From NCBI RefSeq assembly GCF_024518675.1, contig NZ_JANIGL010000001.1, positions 1,178,001 to 1,242,000 of the forward strand: a DNA stretch of 64,000 bases, given 5' to 3'. The notes under the pieces were generated by a model, which was given only the letters and a program-made list of their open reading frames with translations, ran no database searches and was not told the DNA's origin. Positions 37,362 through 44,922 of this stretch are shown here, piece by piece (position 1 is the first letter of the stretch; every line of letters begins with the position of its first letter). A program made the translations under genes and the position numbers. The DNA is from Pseudoalteromonas shioyasakiensis (GTDB lineage Bacteria > Pseudomonadota > Gammaproteobacteria > Enterobacterales > Alteromonadaceae).

Positions 37362-38470
37362 AGTGGCCAGATCCCATTTGTTATATGTTGTAAGCCATTT
37401 ATATCTGTAATCCCTAACCCTGGCGCATCTCCTAGGGTGATTTCAGGCCCTTTGAATTCAACACCACCTTGCACTGGGTCGTATTGACCGAGTGCCGGGC
37501 CATCTAGATCTATTTTAGTTATTTGCTGCGCTTTTGCTGATGCTAAATGGGCGGCTCCGGCAACAGCAATACTCCCCTCAAGCATACAACCTATCATACA
37601 TTGCGCTTGATACTGTGCTGTAATATTTGCAATTTCAATAGCGCGACTAAGGCCGCCGGTTTTCATAACTTTTATATTGATAATATCAACGGCATTATGC
37701 TCAAGCAGTTGAATTACCTGCTGTGGCGAAAATGCACTTTCGTCAGCCATTATGGGCGTATTTACACGCTCAGTTATGTATTTTAACCCTTTAAAATCAT
37801 CACTTTTAACGGGTTGCTCAACCAGCTCCAGTTGTACGTTTTTACTTTCTAGTTGCTGTAATGCAAATACCGTTTGTTTAGCTGACCAGCCTTGGTTCAC
37901 GTCTAGTCTGATTTGTGTTTGTTGACCAAAGCTCTGATAGATAGCATTAATTCGAGCAATATCTTGCTGTAAGTCGTTGCCTATTTTTACTTTTAAAATG
38001 TCAAAACCTTGCTGCACTGCAAGTTCGCAATCGGCAAGCATTTTATCAATCCCATCGACACTAATGGTGATATCTGTTCTGAGCGCTTTACTACCACCAC
38101 CCAGTAACTTATACAACGGCGCTTGATACAACTTACCCCACAGATCATACACCGCAAGCTCTAAAGCCGCTTTTGCACTATTGTTACCCACCACTGTCGA
38201 TTGAATAATATGACAAACTTGATTAAGGTTTGCTATTTCCATATCAATCAATTTTGGCGCAATAAATTGATTAATAACGCTTATCATCCCTTGATGAGTA
38301 TCGCCGGTGATAACAGGGGTTGCGGCTGCACTACCGTAGCCAAGTTGACCGCAATCAGTCTCAATAAGCACCACTAAATCTTCGATAAAACTAACTTCTC
38401 GTAATGCCGTTTTAAAAGGGGTCACTAATGGCACTTTGAGTTTAGCAAAGCGTATCGCTTTAATTTTCAT
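37358..38470 (-). CDS. L-Ala-D/L-Glu epimerase (dipeptide epimerase)
   Basis: This enolase-superfamily enzyme turns the murein dipeptide L-Ala-D-Glu into L-Ala-L-Glu for catabolism. The 370 aa protein has the muconate-cycloisomerase-type layout: catalytic KVK (K160, K162), metal ligands D190 (LDVNQGW), E218 (LVEQP) and D243 (MADES), the second acid/base K267 (NIKVMKTGG), and a DLDGPA segment near the C-terminus matching the substrate-amino-binding DxD of E. coli YcjG. It lies 8 bases downstream of an NlpC/P60 endopeptidase that could supply the dipeptide. Confidence 0.92.
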   Translation of the reverse strand: MKIKAIRFAKLKVPLVTPFKTALREVSFIEDLVVLIETDCGQLGYGSAAATPVITGDTHQGMISVINQFIAPKLIDMEIANLNQVCHIIQSTVVGNNSAKAALELAVYDLWGKLYQAPLYKLLGGGSKALRTDITISVDGIDKMLADCELAVQQGFDILKVKIGNDLQQDIARINAIYQSFGQQTQIRLDVNQGWSAKQTVFALQQLESKNVQLELVEQPVKSDDFKGLKYITERVNTPIMADESAFSPQQVIQLLEHNAVDIINIKVMKTGGLSRAIEIANITAQYQAQCMIGCMLEGSIAVAGAAHLASAKAQQITKIDLDGPALGQYDPVQGGVEFKGPEITLGDAPGLGITDINGLQHITNGIWPL

Positions 38471-38478
38471 ATCGACTC

Positions 38479-39861
38479 CTAACGTATACGCTTAATATTA
38501 TAAACACGGTCTAAGTAGCTCACCTTTTCTGATAAACGTAACGGAAGTAATGGAGTCACAGATACCCCATTAAGTGATCCCGAATAAAAACGGCCATCGG
38601 GCTTGTTGTAACCTAACCCTTTAACATCATGGATCACGTATGGCTGACCATCTTGCTCACCTAAGTACATCATTACGTGGCCTGGAATATAAATTAGGTC
38701 GCCAATTTTCATTTGCTTAGTAACGGCCAGCTTTTGTTGCTCTGAGCTGTTTTTGTCAAAGCGGCTATTTTCACCGTATTCACCGCTACCTTGCTGCCCT
38801 GAATTACGCGGCATTAATAAACCAAAACTTTTATAAATTTCACCAACAAACCCAGTGCAATCACGGCCATTGTAATCATGACCCCAGCCATAGCGCTCAC
38901 CTAAAAACTTAAAACCTTGTTTAATTAAGTTAGCTTCTGTGTAAGGTAGATAACCCAAATTTACATCAGCTGCTTTGCTGATCATCGCGGGTTTAATCTC
39001 TAGTAAACCCTGCTTATTTCGCGTAGGTAATTGCACAATATGACTGGCATAGGTATTTTGACCATTTAATAAATGCGGCACCTCATTTGCTGCCATTAAA
39101 GGTAAGCGCACTCCCATATCGAGCTGTACTTCTGAGCGAGAATCACCATTAGGAACATACGCAGTGCTTACCTTTGCACCAGTGACTAATAAAAAGTCGT
39201 CTTGGTTTTTGTACTCTCGAATCGTATTCGCATCAGCAAAAGCAATATCTTCAGCTGGTGTCCATGCTAAGTAATTATAAGCACGAACTAATAACCACTT
39301 TTTATCGGTACTCTGATGAAGAACCGCGACACTTTCTCCAGGAAACATACCGCTTTCTTGAAAACGATCCAAGTCTTTATCTAAGCCACTATTTAACACC
39401 CGATCCCAGGTTGGAAAAGTACGTAAAGCAGTGCGTTTTACGACAACGCCAAAACGTACGTTATTAGTGTTTTTTACAGCGTTTAGATTTAAATTATCAG
39501 TATATTTGGCAAAGTGTTTTGCTGTTAATTGACGGCCATCGGTATAAAAACGCGGACTTTTAGGCACTGCACTCGCTGTTAAAATAGCCGCTTCTAAATC
39601 GTCTTTATTAAGTGTTTTTTGATAATCAAGCGGGTCTACAATGTAGTCGTTATCGCGAATAAGCTTTTGGTTAAATGCTTGGATTTGCTCGGGCTGCATT
39701 AACACTTTGGCTGATATGTTTTGGTTAAGCCAATGCTGTGCACTCAGCTGTGACTGAGTCACACCAATCACATCAGATTGCCAACTTTGAGCCTGAACAG
39801 GGATACAAAGCGCACAACTCAGTGCAATTGAAATGGCTATTATAGAACGACGCATAAACAT
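38479..39861 (-). CDS. NlpC/P60 endopeptidase with SH3 domains, YkfC-like
   Basis: This is a 460 aa exported protein with a signal peptide (cleavage near AQA, residue 25), two SH3-like domains (about 133-205 and 215-290), then an NlpC/P60 domain with catalytic C335 (GRDCTGFVGEIY), H395 (IPGHVMMYLG) and H411 (YVIHD). Related YkfC enzymes cut the D-Glu-diaminopimelate bond of stem peptides, releasing L-Ala-D-Glu. The downstream epimerase fits exactly this product. It is second in the operon after the SxxK lipoprotein gene, with a 3-base gap. Confidence 0.9.
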   Translation of the reverse strand: MFMRRSIIAISIALSCALCIPVQAQSWQSDVIGVTQSQLSAQHWLNQNISAKVLMQPEQIQAFNQKLIRDNDYIVDPLDYQKTLNKDDLEAAILTASAVPKSPRFYTDGRQLTAKHFAKYTDNLNLNAVKNTNNVRFGVVVKRTALRTFPTWDRVLNSGLDKDLDRFQESGMFPGESVAVLHQSTDKKWLLVRAYNYLAWTPAEDIAFADANTIREYKNQDDFLLVTGAKVSTAYVPNGDSRSEVQLDMGVRLPLMAANEVPHLLNGQNTYASHIVQLPTRNKQGLLEIKPAMISKAADVNLGYLPYTEANLIKQGFKFLGERYGWGHDYNGRDCTGFVGEIYKSFGLLMPRNSGQQGSGEYGENSRFDKNSSEQQKLAVTKQMKIGDLIYIPGHVMMYLGEQDGQPYVIHDVKGLGYNKPDGRFYSGSLNGVSVTPLLPLRLSEKVSYLDRVYNIKRIR

Positions 39862-39864
39862 TCC

Positions 39865-41196
39865 TTATGGATAATTCGATGATAGTTGAGTGTTACTTTC
39901 ACTCAGTAATTTTGTAAATGCATACTCTAAATTAGCCTGCATTTGTTTACCAACTAAAGGCAAATTAGCTTCATCAGCGCCCGCTAACGCATTTTGTGCA
40001 CTGATTGTGAATTCTCGTCCACCTTGGTAATTTGCTAAGCACACGTGAGCAAGCATGACGGTCTCTGTCGCTGAGCGAGTTTCGCTTGGGCCCCAGCCTA
40101 TTTTTTGCCATACTCGCCATTGTCCTTGGGTAAGCTCATCAAGCACTTCACTTGCAGTTCGAGTGTCATCAGGAGCTAATGAACGCGCAAGTGCATTGGT
40201 AATAATCTGGCTGATACCTAACATCATACCGCCAACGTTGCTGTTTTCGTCACTATGACCAACACCATTAAACAGCACCTGTATATCAGCCTGCTGTAAG
40301 TGCGGCATTTGTGTAGTGACTTCACGGTCATGGCTTGCCAAGCGCTTTAACCATTCAGCTTGCGCAAGTGTTGTCATTGCTTTATTCCCAGTTAAACCAC
40401 ACTTATCACAACGATATGGTAAGTAAGCAGGATCATCTTGATTATTTACATAATGATCTATTTGCTTACGGTACTTCGAGTTAATTTTATCTTGCCAAAA
40501 GTCATCACTGGGTTGATAAACTTCGCTTGCATAAGCACCGTTAAATAATAACCTATCATCAGTTAAATTTAGCCAATCTTCAAATAAAGCAGTCAAGTAA
40601 CCTCTACCAGCAACATTGATAAAATAACTAGCAATTGCGTTCGAATTCCCATCAGCTTTACCGAATGCTTCATAGCTATTAATGCTGGTAATTAAATCCG
40701 CGAGCGGTGTATCTCCGGCATAAATGTGGGTACCTAGTTGTGGAGATTCACTGCGCACTTTAGCCACTGCACCTGTAAACGCCTGTACTTTGGATGAACT
40801 CCAAGGCTCATATAAGTCCGTTTGCGTTCCATTACTTAAATAACGATAAGCTAATTCGTTGCCATTCTTTTTATAATCGATAATTAACAACTTACCTTGC
40901 GAGGCAGGTATAGAAAAATAATCCCAATCAGCTGCAATTCGGTTAGGCCAACCACGTTGTTGATAATTTACTTGATTAGCAGTTTTATGTTCATGAAATT
41001 TAGCTCCGTCTGCTTTAGGCTCACACTCAAAAGGCTCAAGCTGCTTAGGCAATAAAGGCTCAGCCATCATGACTTTATTGAAGAAGTCTTGATCAGTCAT
41101 ATTTTTATCGCCCACTAAACTTTGCTCACTGCCAAAGTGGCAGCCAACCAATAAGCTAGTAAGACTAATTACTAATAAAACTGAAACACCGTTCAT
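39865..41196 (-). CDS. Lipoprotein of unknown function with an SxxK motif
   Basis: This is a 443 aa protein with a lipobox (LVGC, C19). No family is firmly recognised. The segment YEPWSSSKVQAFTGAVAKV contains S133-x-x-K136 placed at the start of a helix, the pattern of penicillin-interacting serine hydrolases such as class A beta-lactamases, and a CDKCG pair lies near residue 266. A KTG-like third motif is not clear. It heads the operon with the NlpC/P60 endopeptidase, epimerase and YkuD lipoprotein, so a peptidase acting on murein stem peptides is plausible, but unproven. Confidence 0.6.
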   Translation of the reverse strand: MNGVSVLLVISLTSLLVGCHFGSEQSLVGDKNMTDQDFFNKVMMAEPLLPKQLEPFECEPKADGAKFHEHKTANQVNYQQRGWPNRIAADWDYFSIPASQGKLLIIDYKKNGNELAYRYLSNGTQTDLYEPWSSSKVQAFTGAVAKVRSESPQLGTHIYAGDTPLADLITSINSYEAFGKADGNSNAIASYFINVAGRGYLTALFEDWLNLTDDRLLFNGAYASEVYQPSDDFWQDKINSKYRKQIDHYVNNQDDPAYLPYRCDKCGLTGNKAMTTLAQAEWLKRLASHDREVTTQMPHLQQADIQVLFNGVGHSDENSNVGGMMLGISQIITNALARSLAPDDTRTASEVLDELTQGQWRVWQKIGWGPSETRSATETVMLAHVCLANYQGGREFTISAQNALAGADEANLPLVGKQMQANLEYAFTKLLSESNTQLSSNYP

Positions 41197-41224
41197 CAGA
41201 CAAAATTCCCATTAGTTGTTATTT

Positions 41225-41240
41225 TTGGAATATTTTATTA
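41225..41240. promoter_or_regulatory. GGAATA motif between the SxxK lipoprotein and second receptor
   Basis: TTGGAATATTTTATTA lies 29 bases upstream of the SxxK lipoprotein start and about 125 bases before the divergent TonB receptor. It matches the left half of the locus motif (TTGGAATA) but the right half is weaker than in the palindrome at 36516-36536. Confidence 0.4.
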
Positions 41241-41365
41241 AATTTAACACAAATTCACAGGGAAGCAAATTCATCCACTTGGCTGATTTTAACTATTTGG
41301 CATTTCTTGCATCCAAATTACTTAGGTGATCGTTTATGAAGTAGGTTCATATAAGGATTGTCAAA

Positions 41366-43381
41366 ATGAATAAACTACTTTTACTCACTAGCTGTATTTT
41401 TTGCCACCAGCATGCACTAGCAAATATTGAGAAAATAACAGTGTATGGCCACCGTACAGGGCTTATCGGAGAATCTATAAGCGCATCAAGTGGGATAATT
41501 GGCCAAGGTGAAATTGAAGATAGACCCATGCTACGTAGTACTGAAATGCTTGAGCTTATACCCGGTATGGCAGTCACACAGCACAGTGGTTCAGGAAAGG
41601 CCAATCAGTATTTCATACGTGGCTTTAATTTAGACCATGGTACTGATTTTGCCACTCATATTGATGGCATGCCAATTAATATGCGCAGCCATGGACATGG
41701 TCAAGGCTATACTGATTTAAACTTTATCATTCCAGAAACTATCGCAACGGTAAGCTATAAAAAAGGCAGTTATGCTGCATCTCAAGGGGATTTTTCTGCA
41801 GCAGGAAGTGCGTACTTTAATTTAGCCGATAACCCCAAACACCAGCAACTCGACTTTACACTAGGTGAAAATAATTATCTCAGAGCAGTCGCTCTTGGCC
41901 ATACAAATGTAGGCAACGGCAACTTAATAGCAGCAGCCGAATGGCAAGGTTATGATGGCCCTTGGCAAGATATAGATGAAGATGTAAATAAGAAAAACGC
42001 CCTACTTCGCTACGCGGGCAACCTTGCAAATGGAAGTTTATCAATCACTGCAATGGCGTATGACAATCAATGGAACTCCGCAGATCAAATCCCCCAGCGT
42101 GCTGTTGATCAAGGCATTATCTCAGAACTGGGCTCACTCGATAAAACACTGGGTGGCAGCTCAAGCCGCTATAGTTTATCCACTAACTGGCAAGGTCAAA
42201 ACCTCTCAGCTAATGCATATATAATTGATTATGATCTCAGCTTATATTCAAACTTTTCATATTTTTTAAATGATCCATTGAATGGTGATCAGTTCAAGCA
42301 ACGTGATAGTCGCACTATTTCTGGCGCCGCAGTGAGTTATCAGTTTGCTCAACAAATCAGTCAAATACCTGTTGCTCACACGGTTGGTGTGGACCTTCGT
42401 AATGATAATATCGATAAGGTGGGTTTATATAATACTCAAGCAAGAGAGCGACTATCAACCGTTAGAGAAGATGATATAAGCGAAACGAGCTACTCAGCCT
42501 ATTGGCAAAGTATGTTTAGTTTAACAGAGCGTTTAGAGGCCACAGTAGGTGTACGCTATGACTACTTTGACGCCCAGGTAAATAGCGATAATACTTTTAA
42601 TTCTGGTGATGCAGATGACGACTTAGTCAGCTTAAAAGCAAGCCTAAACTATTTATTTACAGATAATGTAGCAGGCTACTTAAATTGGGGGCAAGGGTTT
42701 CATTCGAACGATGCTCGCGGCGCAACTATCAATCAGGATCCAGTAAACTTAGAGCCAACCGATAAGGTCGACTTACTGGTAAAAAGTGAAGGCGGTGAAC
42801 TGGGTGTTCGTTACTTTGACGAGAAACACTTTAACCTTTCGGCGGCATTATGGTGGTTGAGCTTAGATTCTGAATTATTATTTGTAGGAGATGCAGGCAA
42901 CACCGAAGCAAGTGATGCCTCTAAACGCTATGGTATTGAGCTAAGTGCATATTATTGGTTAAACGAAACACTGAGTATTGATGCAGAAGCCTCCTTCACC
43001 CATTCAAGGTTAGATATCAGCGGCAATAATGATCGTGTTGAGGGAGCCGTCCCAGTCGTGGCCAGTAGCGGAATAAACTGGCACTTAAGTGAGCAGTGGC
43101 AAAGCTCTATTCGTGTTCGCTACATTGGTAAACGTATGCTAAATGATGATGGCAGTAAGCGCTCTGAGCCACTAACAGTCGTAAATGGCCTAGTAAGCTA
43201 TCAGCAAACCCATTGGAAGGTTGGCTTAGAGCTATTAAACATGTTTGATAGCACAGATCATGACATTGATTATTATTATGCCTCTCGTTTAGCAGGTGAA
43301 CCAAGTGAAGGCATTGAAGATAATCACTTTCACCCTATTGAGCCACGTACCATTAGACTGAACCTAAGTTTCTTATTCTAA
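41366..43381 (+). CDS. TonB-dependent receptor
   Basis: This is a 671 aa outer-membrane receptor with a signal peptide (cleavage near ALA, residue 19), a TonB-box-like EKITVYG (22-28), a plug with RSTEMLELIPGMAVTQHSG and QYFIRGFNLDHGTDFATHIDGMPIN, and a 22-strand-type barrel ending IRLNLSFLF. It is divergent from the SxxK lipoprotein operon and shares its control region. Within this locus it probably takes up a small peptidoglycan product, complementing the larger Oar-like receptor; a metal chelate remains possible. An AAGGA site precedes the ATG. Confidence 0.85.
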   Translation: MNKLLLLTSCIFCHQHALANIEKITVYGHRTGLIGESISASSGIIGQGEIEDRPMLRSTEMLELIPGMAVTQHSGSGKANQYFIRGFNLDHGTDFATHIDGMPINMRSHGHGQGYTDLNFIIPETIATVSYKKGSYAASQGDFSAAGSAYFNLADNPKHQQLDFTLGENNYLRAVALGHTNVGNGNLIAAAEWQGYDGPWQDIDEDVNKKNALLRYAGNLANGSLSITAMAYDNQWNSADQIPQRAVDQGIISELGSLDKTLGGSSSRYSLSTNWQGQNLSANAYIIDYDLSLYSNFSYFLNDPLNGDQFKQRDSRTISGAAVSYQFAQQISQIPVAHTVGVDLRNDNIDKVGLYNTQARERLSTVREDDISETSYSAYWQSMFSLTERLEATVGVRYDYFDAQVNSDNTFNSGDADDDLVSLKASLNYLFTDNVAGYLNWGQGFHSNDARGATINQDPVNLEPTDKVDLLVKSEGGELGVRYFDEKHFNLSAALWWLSLDSELLFVGDAGNTEASDASKRYGIELSAYYWLNETLSIDAEASFTHSRLDISGNNDRVEGAVPVVASSGINWHLSEQWQSSIRVRYIGKRMLNDDGSKRSEPLTVVNGLVSYQQTHWKVGLELLNMFDSTDHDIDYYYASRLAGEPSEGIEDNHFHPIEPRTIRLNLSFLF

Positions 43382-43412
43382 AGCAACCACAAAAACCATA
43401 AATTTCAGGCAT

Positions 43413-43440
43413 AAAAAAACCGACTTGTGTCGGTTTGTTT
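43413..43440. terminator. Bidirectional terminator between receptor gene and tRNA array
   Basis: An 8-bp stem (AAACCGAC with GTCGGTTT) has a TTGT loop, an A run on the left and T-rich sequence on the right. It can end the plus-strand receptor transcript and minus-strand tRNA transcripts. The same hairpin recurs at 43577-43600 and 43767-43793. Confidence 0.8.
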
Positions 43441-43468
43441 CTATTAACTTAAATAGTAATAGAAAGTG

Positions 43469-43522
43469 GTGGGCGCAGGACGTATCTTCAAAGAGTGAAC
43501 CTCTGACCGCTCGGTTGGTGGC
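43469..43522 (-). pseudogene. Decayed tRNA-Arg copy
   Basis: The 3' end matches the intact tRNA-Arg genes next to it (GTGGTGGGCGCAGGA, then a degraded T-arm/variable region GTGAACCTCTGACCGC), but the anticodon arm and 5' half are lost. It follows the same terminator spacing as the true copies, so it is the remnant of a fifth tandem copy. Confidence 0.7.
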
Positions 43523-43576
43523 TTCAACTTTAAAAAGCGCGGGATAAACCCGAGTCTACAGCAAATTTCAGGCATA

Positions 43577-43600
43577 AAAAAACCGACTTGTGTCGGTTAC
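43577..43600 (-). terminator. Second copy of the tRNA-array terminator
   Basis: This has the same AACCGAC / GTCGGTT hairpin as at 43413-43440, with an A run on the left that reads as a T run on the minus strand. It lies directly downstream of the first intact tRNA-Arg. Confidence 0.75.
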
Positions 43601-43634
43601 TTCTTTCTATAACTACCTTATATCATATAGAAAG

Positions 43635-43711
43635 TGGTGGGCGCAGGAGGATTCGAACCTCCGACCGCCTGGTTCGTAGCCAGGTACTCTATCCAGCTGA
43701 GCTATGCGCCC
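43635..43711 (-). tRNA. tRNA-Arg (ACG), copy 1
   Basis: The minus strand reads a complete cloverleaf: acceptor GGGCGCA, D-arm AGCTCAGCTGGATAGAG, anticodon stem CCTGG around loop CTACGAA (anticodon ACG), T-loop GGTTCGAATCC and encoded CCA. It is 77 bases including CCA. This isoacceptor reads CGU, CGC and CGA after A34 deamination. Confidence 0.97.
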
Positions 43712-43766
43712 ACATTCTATTTTTGATTTTAAGGTCTTATCTGACTTTTACACTTATTTAAGGCAT

Positions 43767-43793
43767 AAAAAAACCGACTTGTGTCGGTTGTTT
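43767..43793 (-). terminator. Third copy of the tRNA-array terminator
   Basis: This has the same hairpin as the two copies to its left, here placed between tRNA-Arg copies 1 and 2. On the minus strand it follows copy 2. Confidence 0.75.
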
Positions 43794-43820
43794 TCTATTA
43801 GCTTAAATAGTAATAGAAAG

Positions 43821-43897
43821 TGGTGGGCGCAGGAGGATTCGAACCTCCGACCGCCTGGTTCGTAGCCAGGTACTCTATCCAGCTGAGCTATGCGCCC
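43821..43897 (-). tRNA. tRNA-Arg (ACG), copy 2
   Basis: The sequence is identical to copy 1 over all 77 bases, with anticodon ACG in loop CTACGAA and encoded CCA. Confidence 0.97.
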
Positions 43898-43986
43898 ACA
43901 TTCTATTTCGATTTTAAGGTCTTGTCTGACAAACTAGTCTGCTATAACTAGCTTTACTTATTTATACTCTAAATAAGAGTCAAAAG

Positions 43987-44063
43987 TGGTGGGCGCAGGA
44001 GGATTCGAACCTCCGACCGCCTGGTTCGTAGCCAGGTACTCTATCCAGCTGAGCTATGCGCCC
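43987..44063 (-). tRNA. tRNA-Arg (ACG), copy 3
   Basis: Identical to copies 1 and 2 over all 77 bases, including the encoded CCA. No terminator hairpin of the repeated type separates it from copy 2. Confidence 0.97.
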
Positions 44064-44108
44064 ACTTTTTGATTTCTTAGTTATACTCTAAGCAGAGTTT
44101 GTAAAGAG

Positions 44109-44185
44109 TGGTGGGCGCAGGAGGATTCGAACCTCCGACCGCCTGGTTCGTAGCCAGGTACTCTATCCAGCTGAGCTATGCGCCC
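44109..44185 (-). tRNA. tRNA-Arg (ACG), copy 4
   Basis: Identical to the other three copies. It is the first tRNA-Arg after tRNA-Ser in the direction of transcription, with only a 37-base gap to it. Confidence 0.97.
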
Positions 44186-44222
44186 ATTCTTTACATTACA
44201 AGATACCATTTATAAAAATAAA

Positions 44223-44315
44223 TGGCGGAGAAGGAGGGATTCGAACCCTCGATAGAGCTACAAACCCTATACTCCCTTAGCAGGGGAGCGCCTTCGGCCA
44301 CTCGGCCACCTCTCC
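44223..44315 (-). tRNA. tRNA-Ser (GCT)
   Basis: The minus strand reads a 93-base type II tRNA with acceptor GGAGAGG, anticodon stem CTCCC around loop CTGCTAA (anticodon GCT, for AGC/AGU), a long variable arm, T-loop GGTTCGAATCC and encoded CCA. It is probably the head of the Ser-Arg tRNA transcript. Confidence 0.97.
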
Positions 44316-44444
44316 GTCTTGTGGGGCGTATAATAAAGATTTCAGAAAATATGTCAAACACTTTTCTTGTTAAAAGTGGCTGTTCGGTTAGAGAATACAC
44401 ATTAGTGTAAAAAAAGTGCATTTTAAGCGTGAAGATTAAGCAGT

Positions 44445-44645
44445 TTAAGTTTCTTTAAGGTCTGTATCAACCCCCAGCAAAGGCACGAGCTCATCACCTA
44501 GTTGCTCTAAATACTGATCTTGATAACCGAGCTGTTGAAACTCAGCAATACAGCTACGGTAATAATCTTGCCGCTTTTGTTCATCTGTAAGGTCATCAGC
44601 GGGATGTAACTGGGATTGTTTCTTATTCTTCATATCTAAATCCAT
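44445..44645 (-). CDS. Small hypothetical protein
   Basis: This is a highly charged protein of at most 66 aa (LHPADDLTDEQKRQDYYRS ... YLEQLGDELVPLLG) without signal or membrane segment. The second ATG (44633, MKNKKQSQ) follows a GGA and may be the real start. It is kept because composition is protein-like and the frame is open with no overlapping gene, but no family is recognised. Confidence 0.5.
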   Translation of the reverse strand: MDLDMKNKKQSQLHPADDLTDEQKRQDYYRSCIAEFQQLGYQDQYLEQLGDELVPLLGVDTDLKET

Positions 44646-44878
44646 TTATATACGAAATACTTTAGGTTTGTTTTTTCAAATATAACACATACTTTTAACT
44701 GTATTCAGATTGAAAATTGTAGTCAAAATTTAAAATTTCGCATATTTTATTGAATGCTGACTTTATCACTCCCTTATTTATAGCTATCAGTAAGTTAAAA
44801 CACTCTGATGTTACTTTTTGACTATTTTATGGATTATTCTGCGAAATCACTTACCGGTTTTGCAGAGATATCGCACAC

Positions 44879-44908
44879 AAAAACGCCGCAATAAAGCGGC
44901 GTTTTTAT
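44879..44908 (-). terminator. Intrinsic terminator after lysS
   Basis: A strong 10-bp stem (AAAACGCCGC with GCGGCGTTTT) has a 6-base loop and is followed by a T run on the minus strand. It lies about 15 bases after the lysS stop. Confidence 0.88.
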
Positions 44909-44922
44909 TCACAACAATAGTA

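Noticed and set aside
43469..44185. Regularly spaced identical repeats that could look like a CRISPR array
   Set aside because: The 77-base repeats fold as tRNA-Arg with encoded CCA; spacing is uneven and no cas gene is present.
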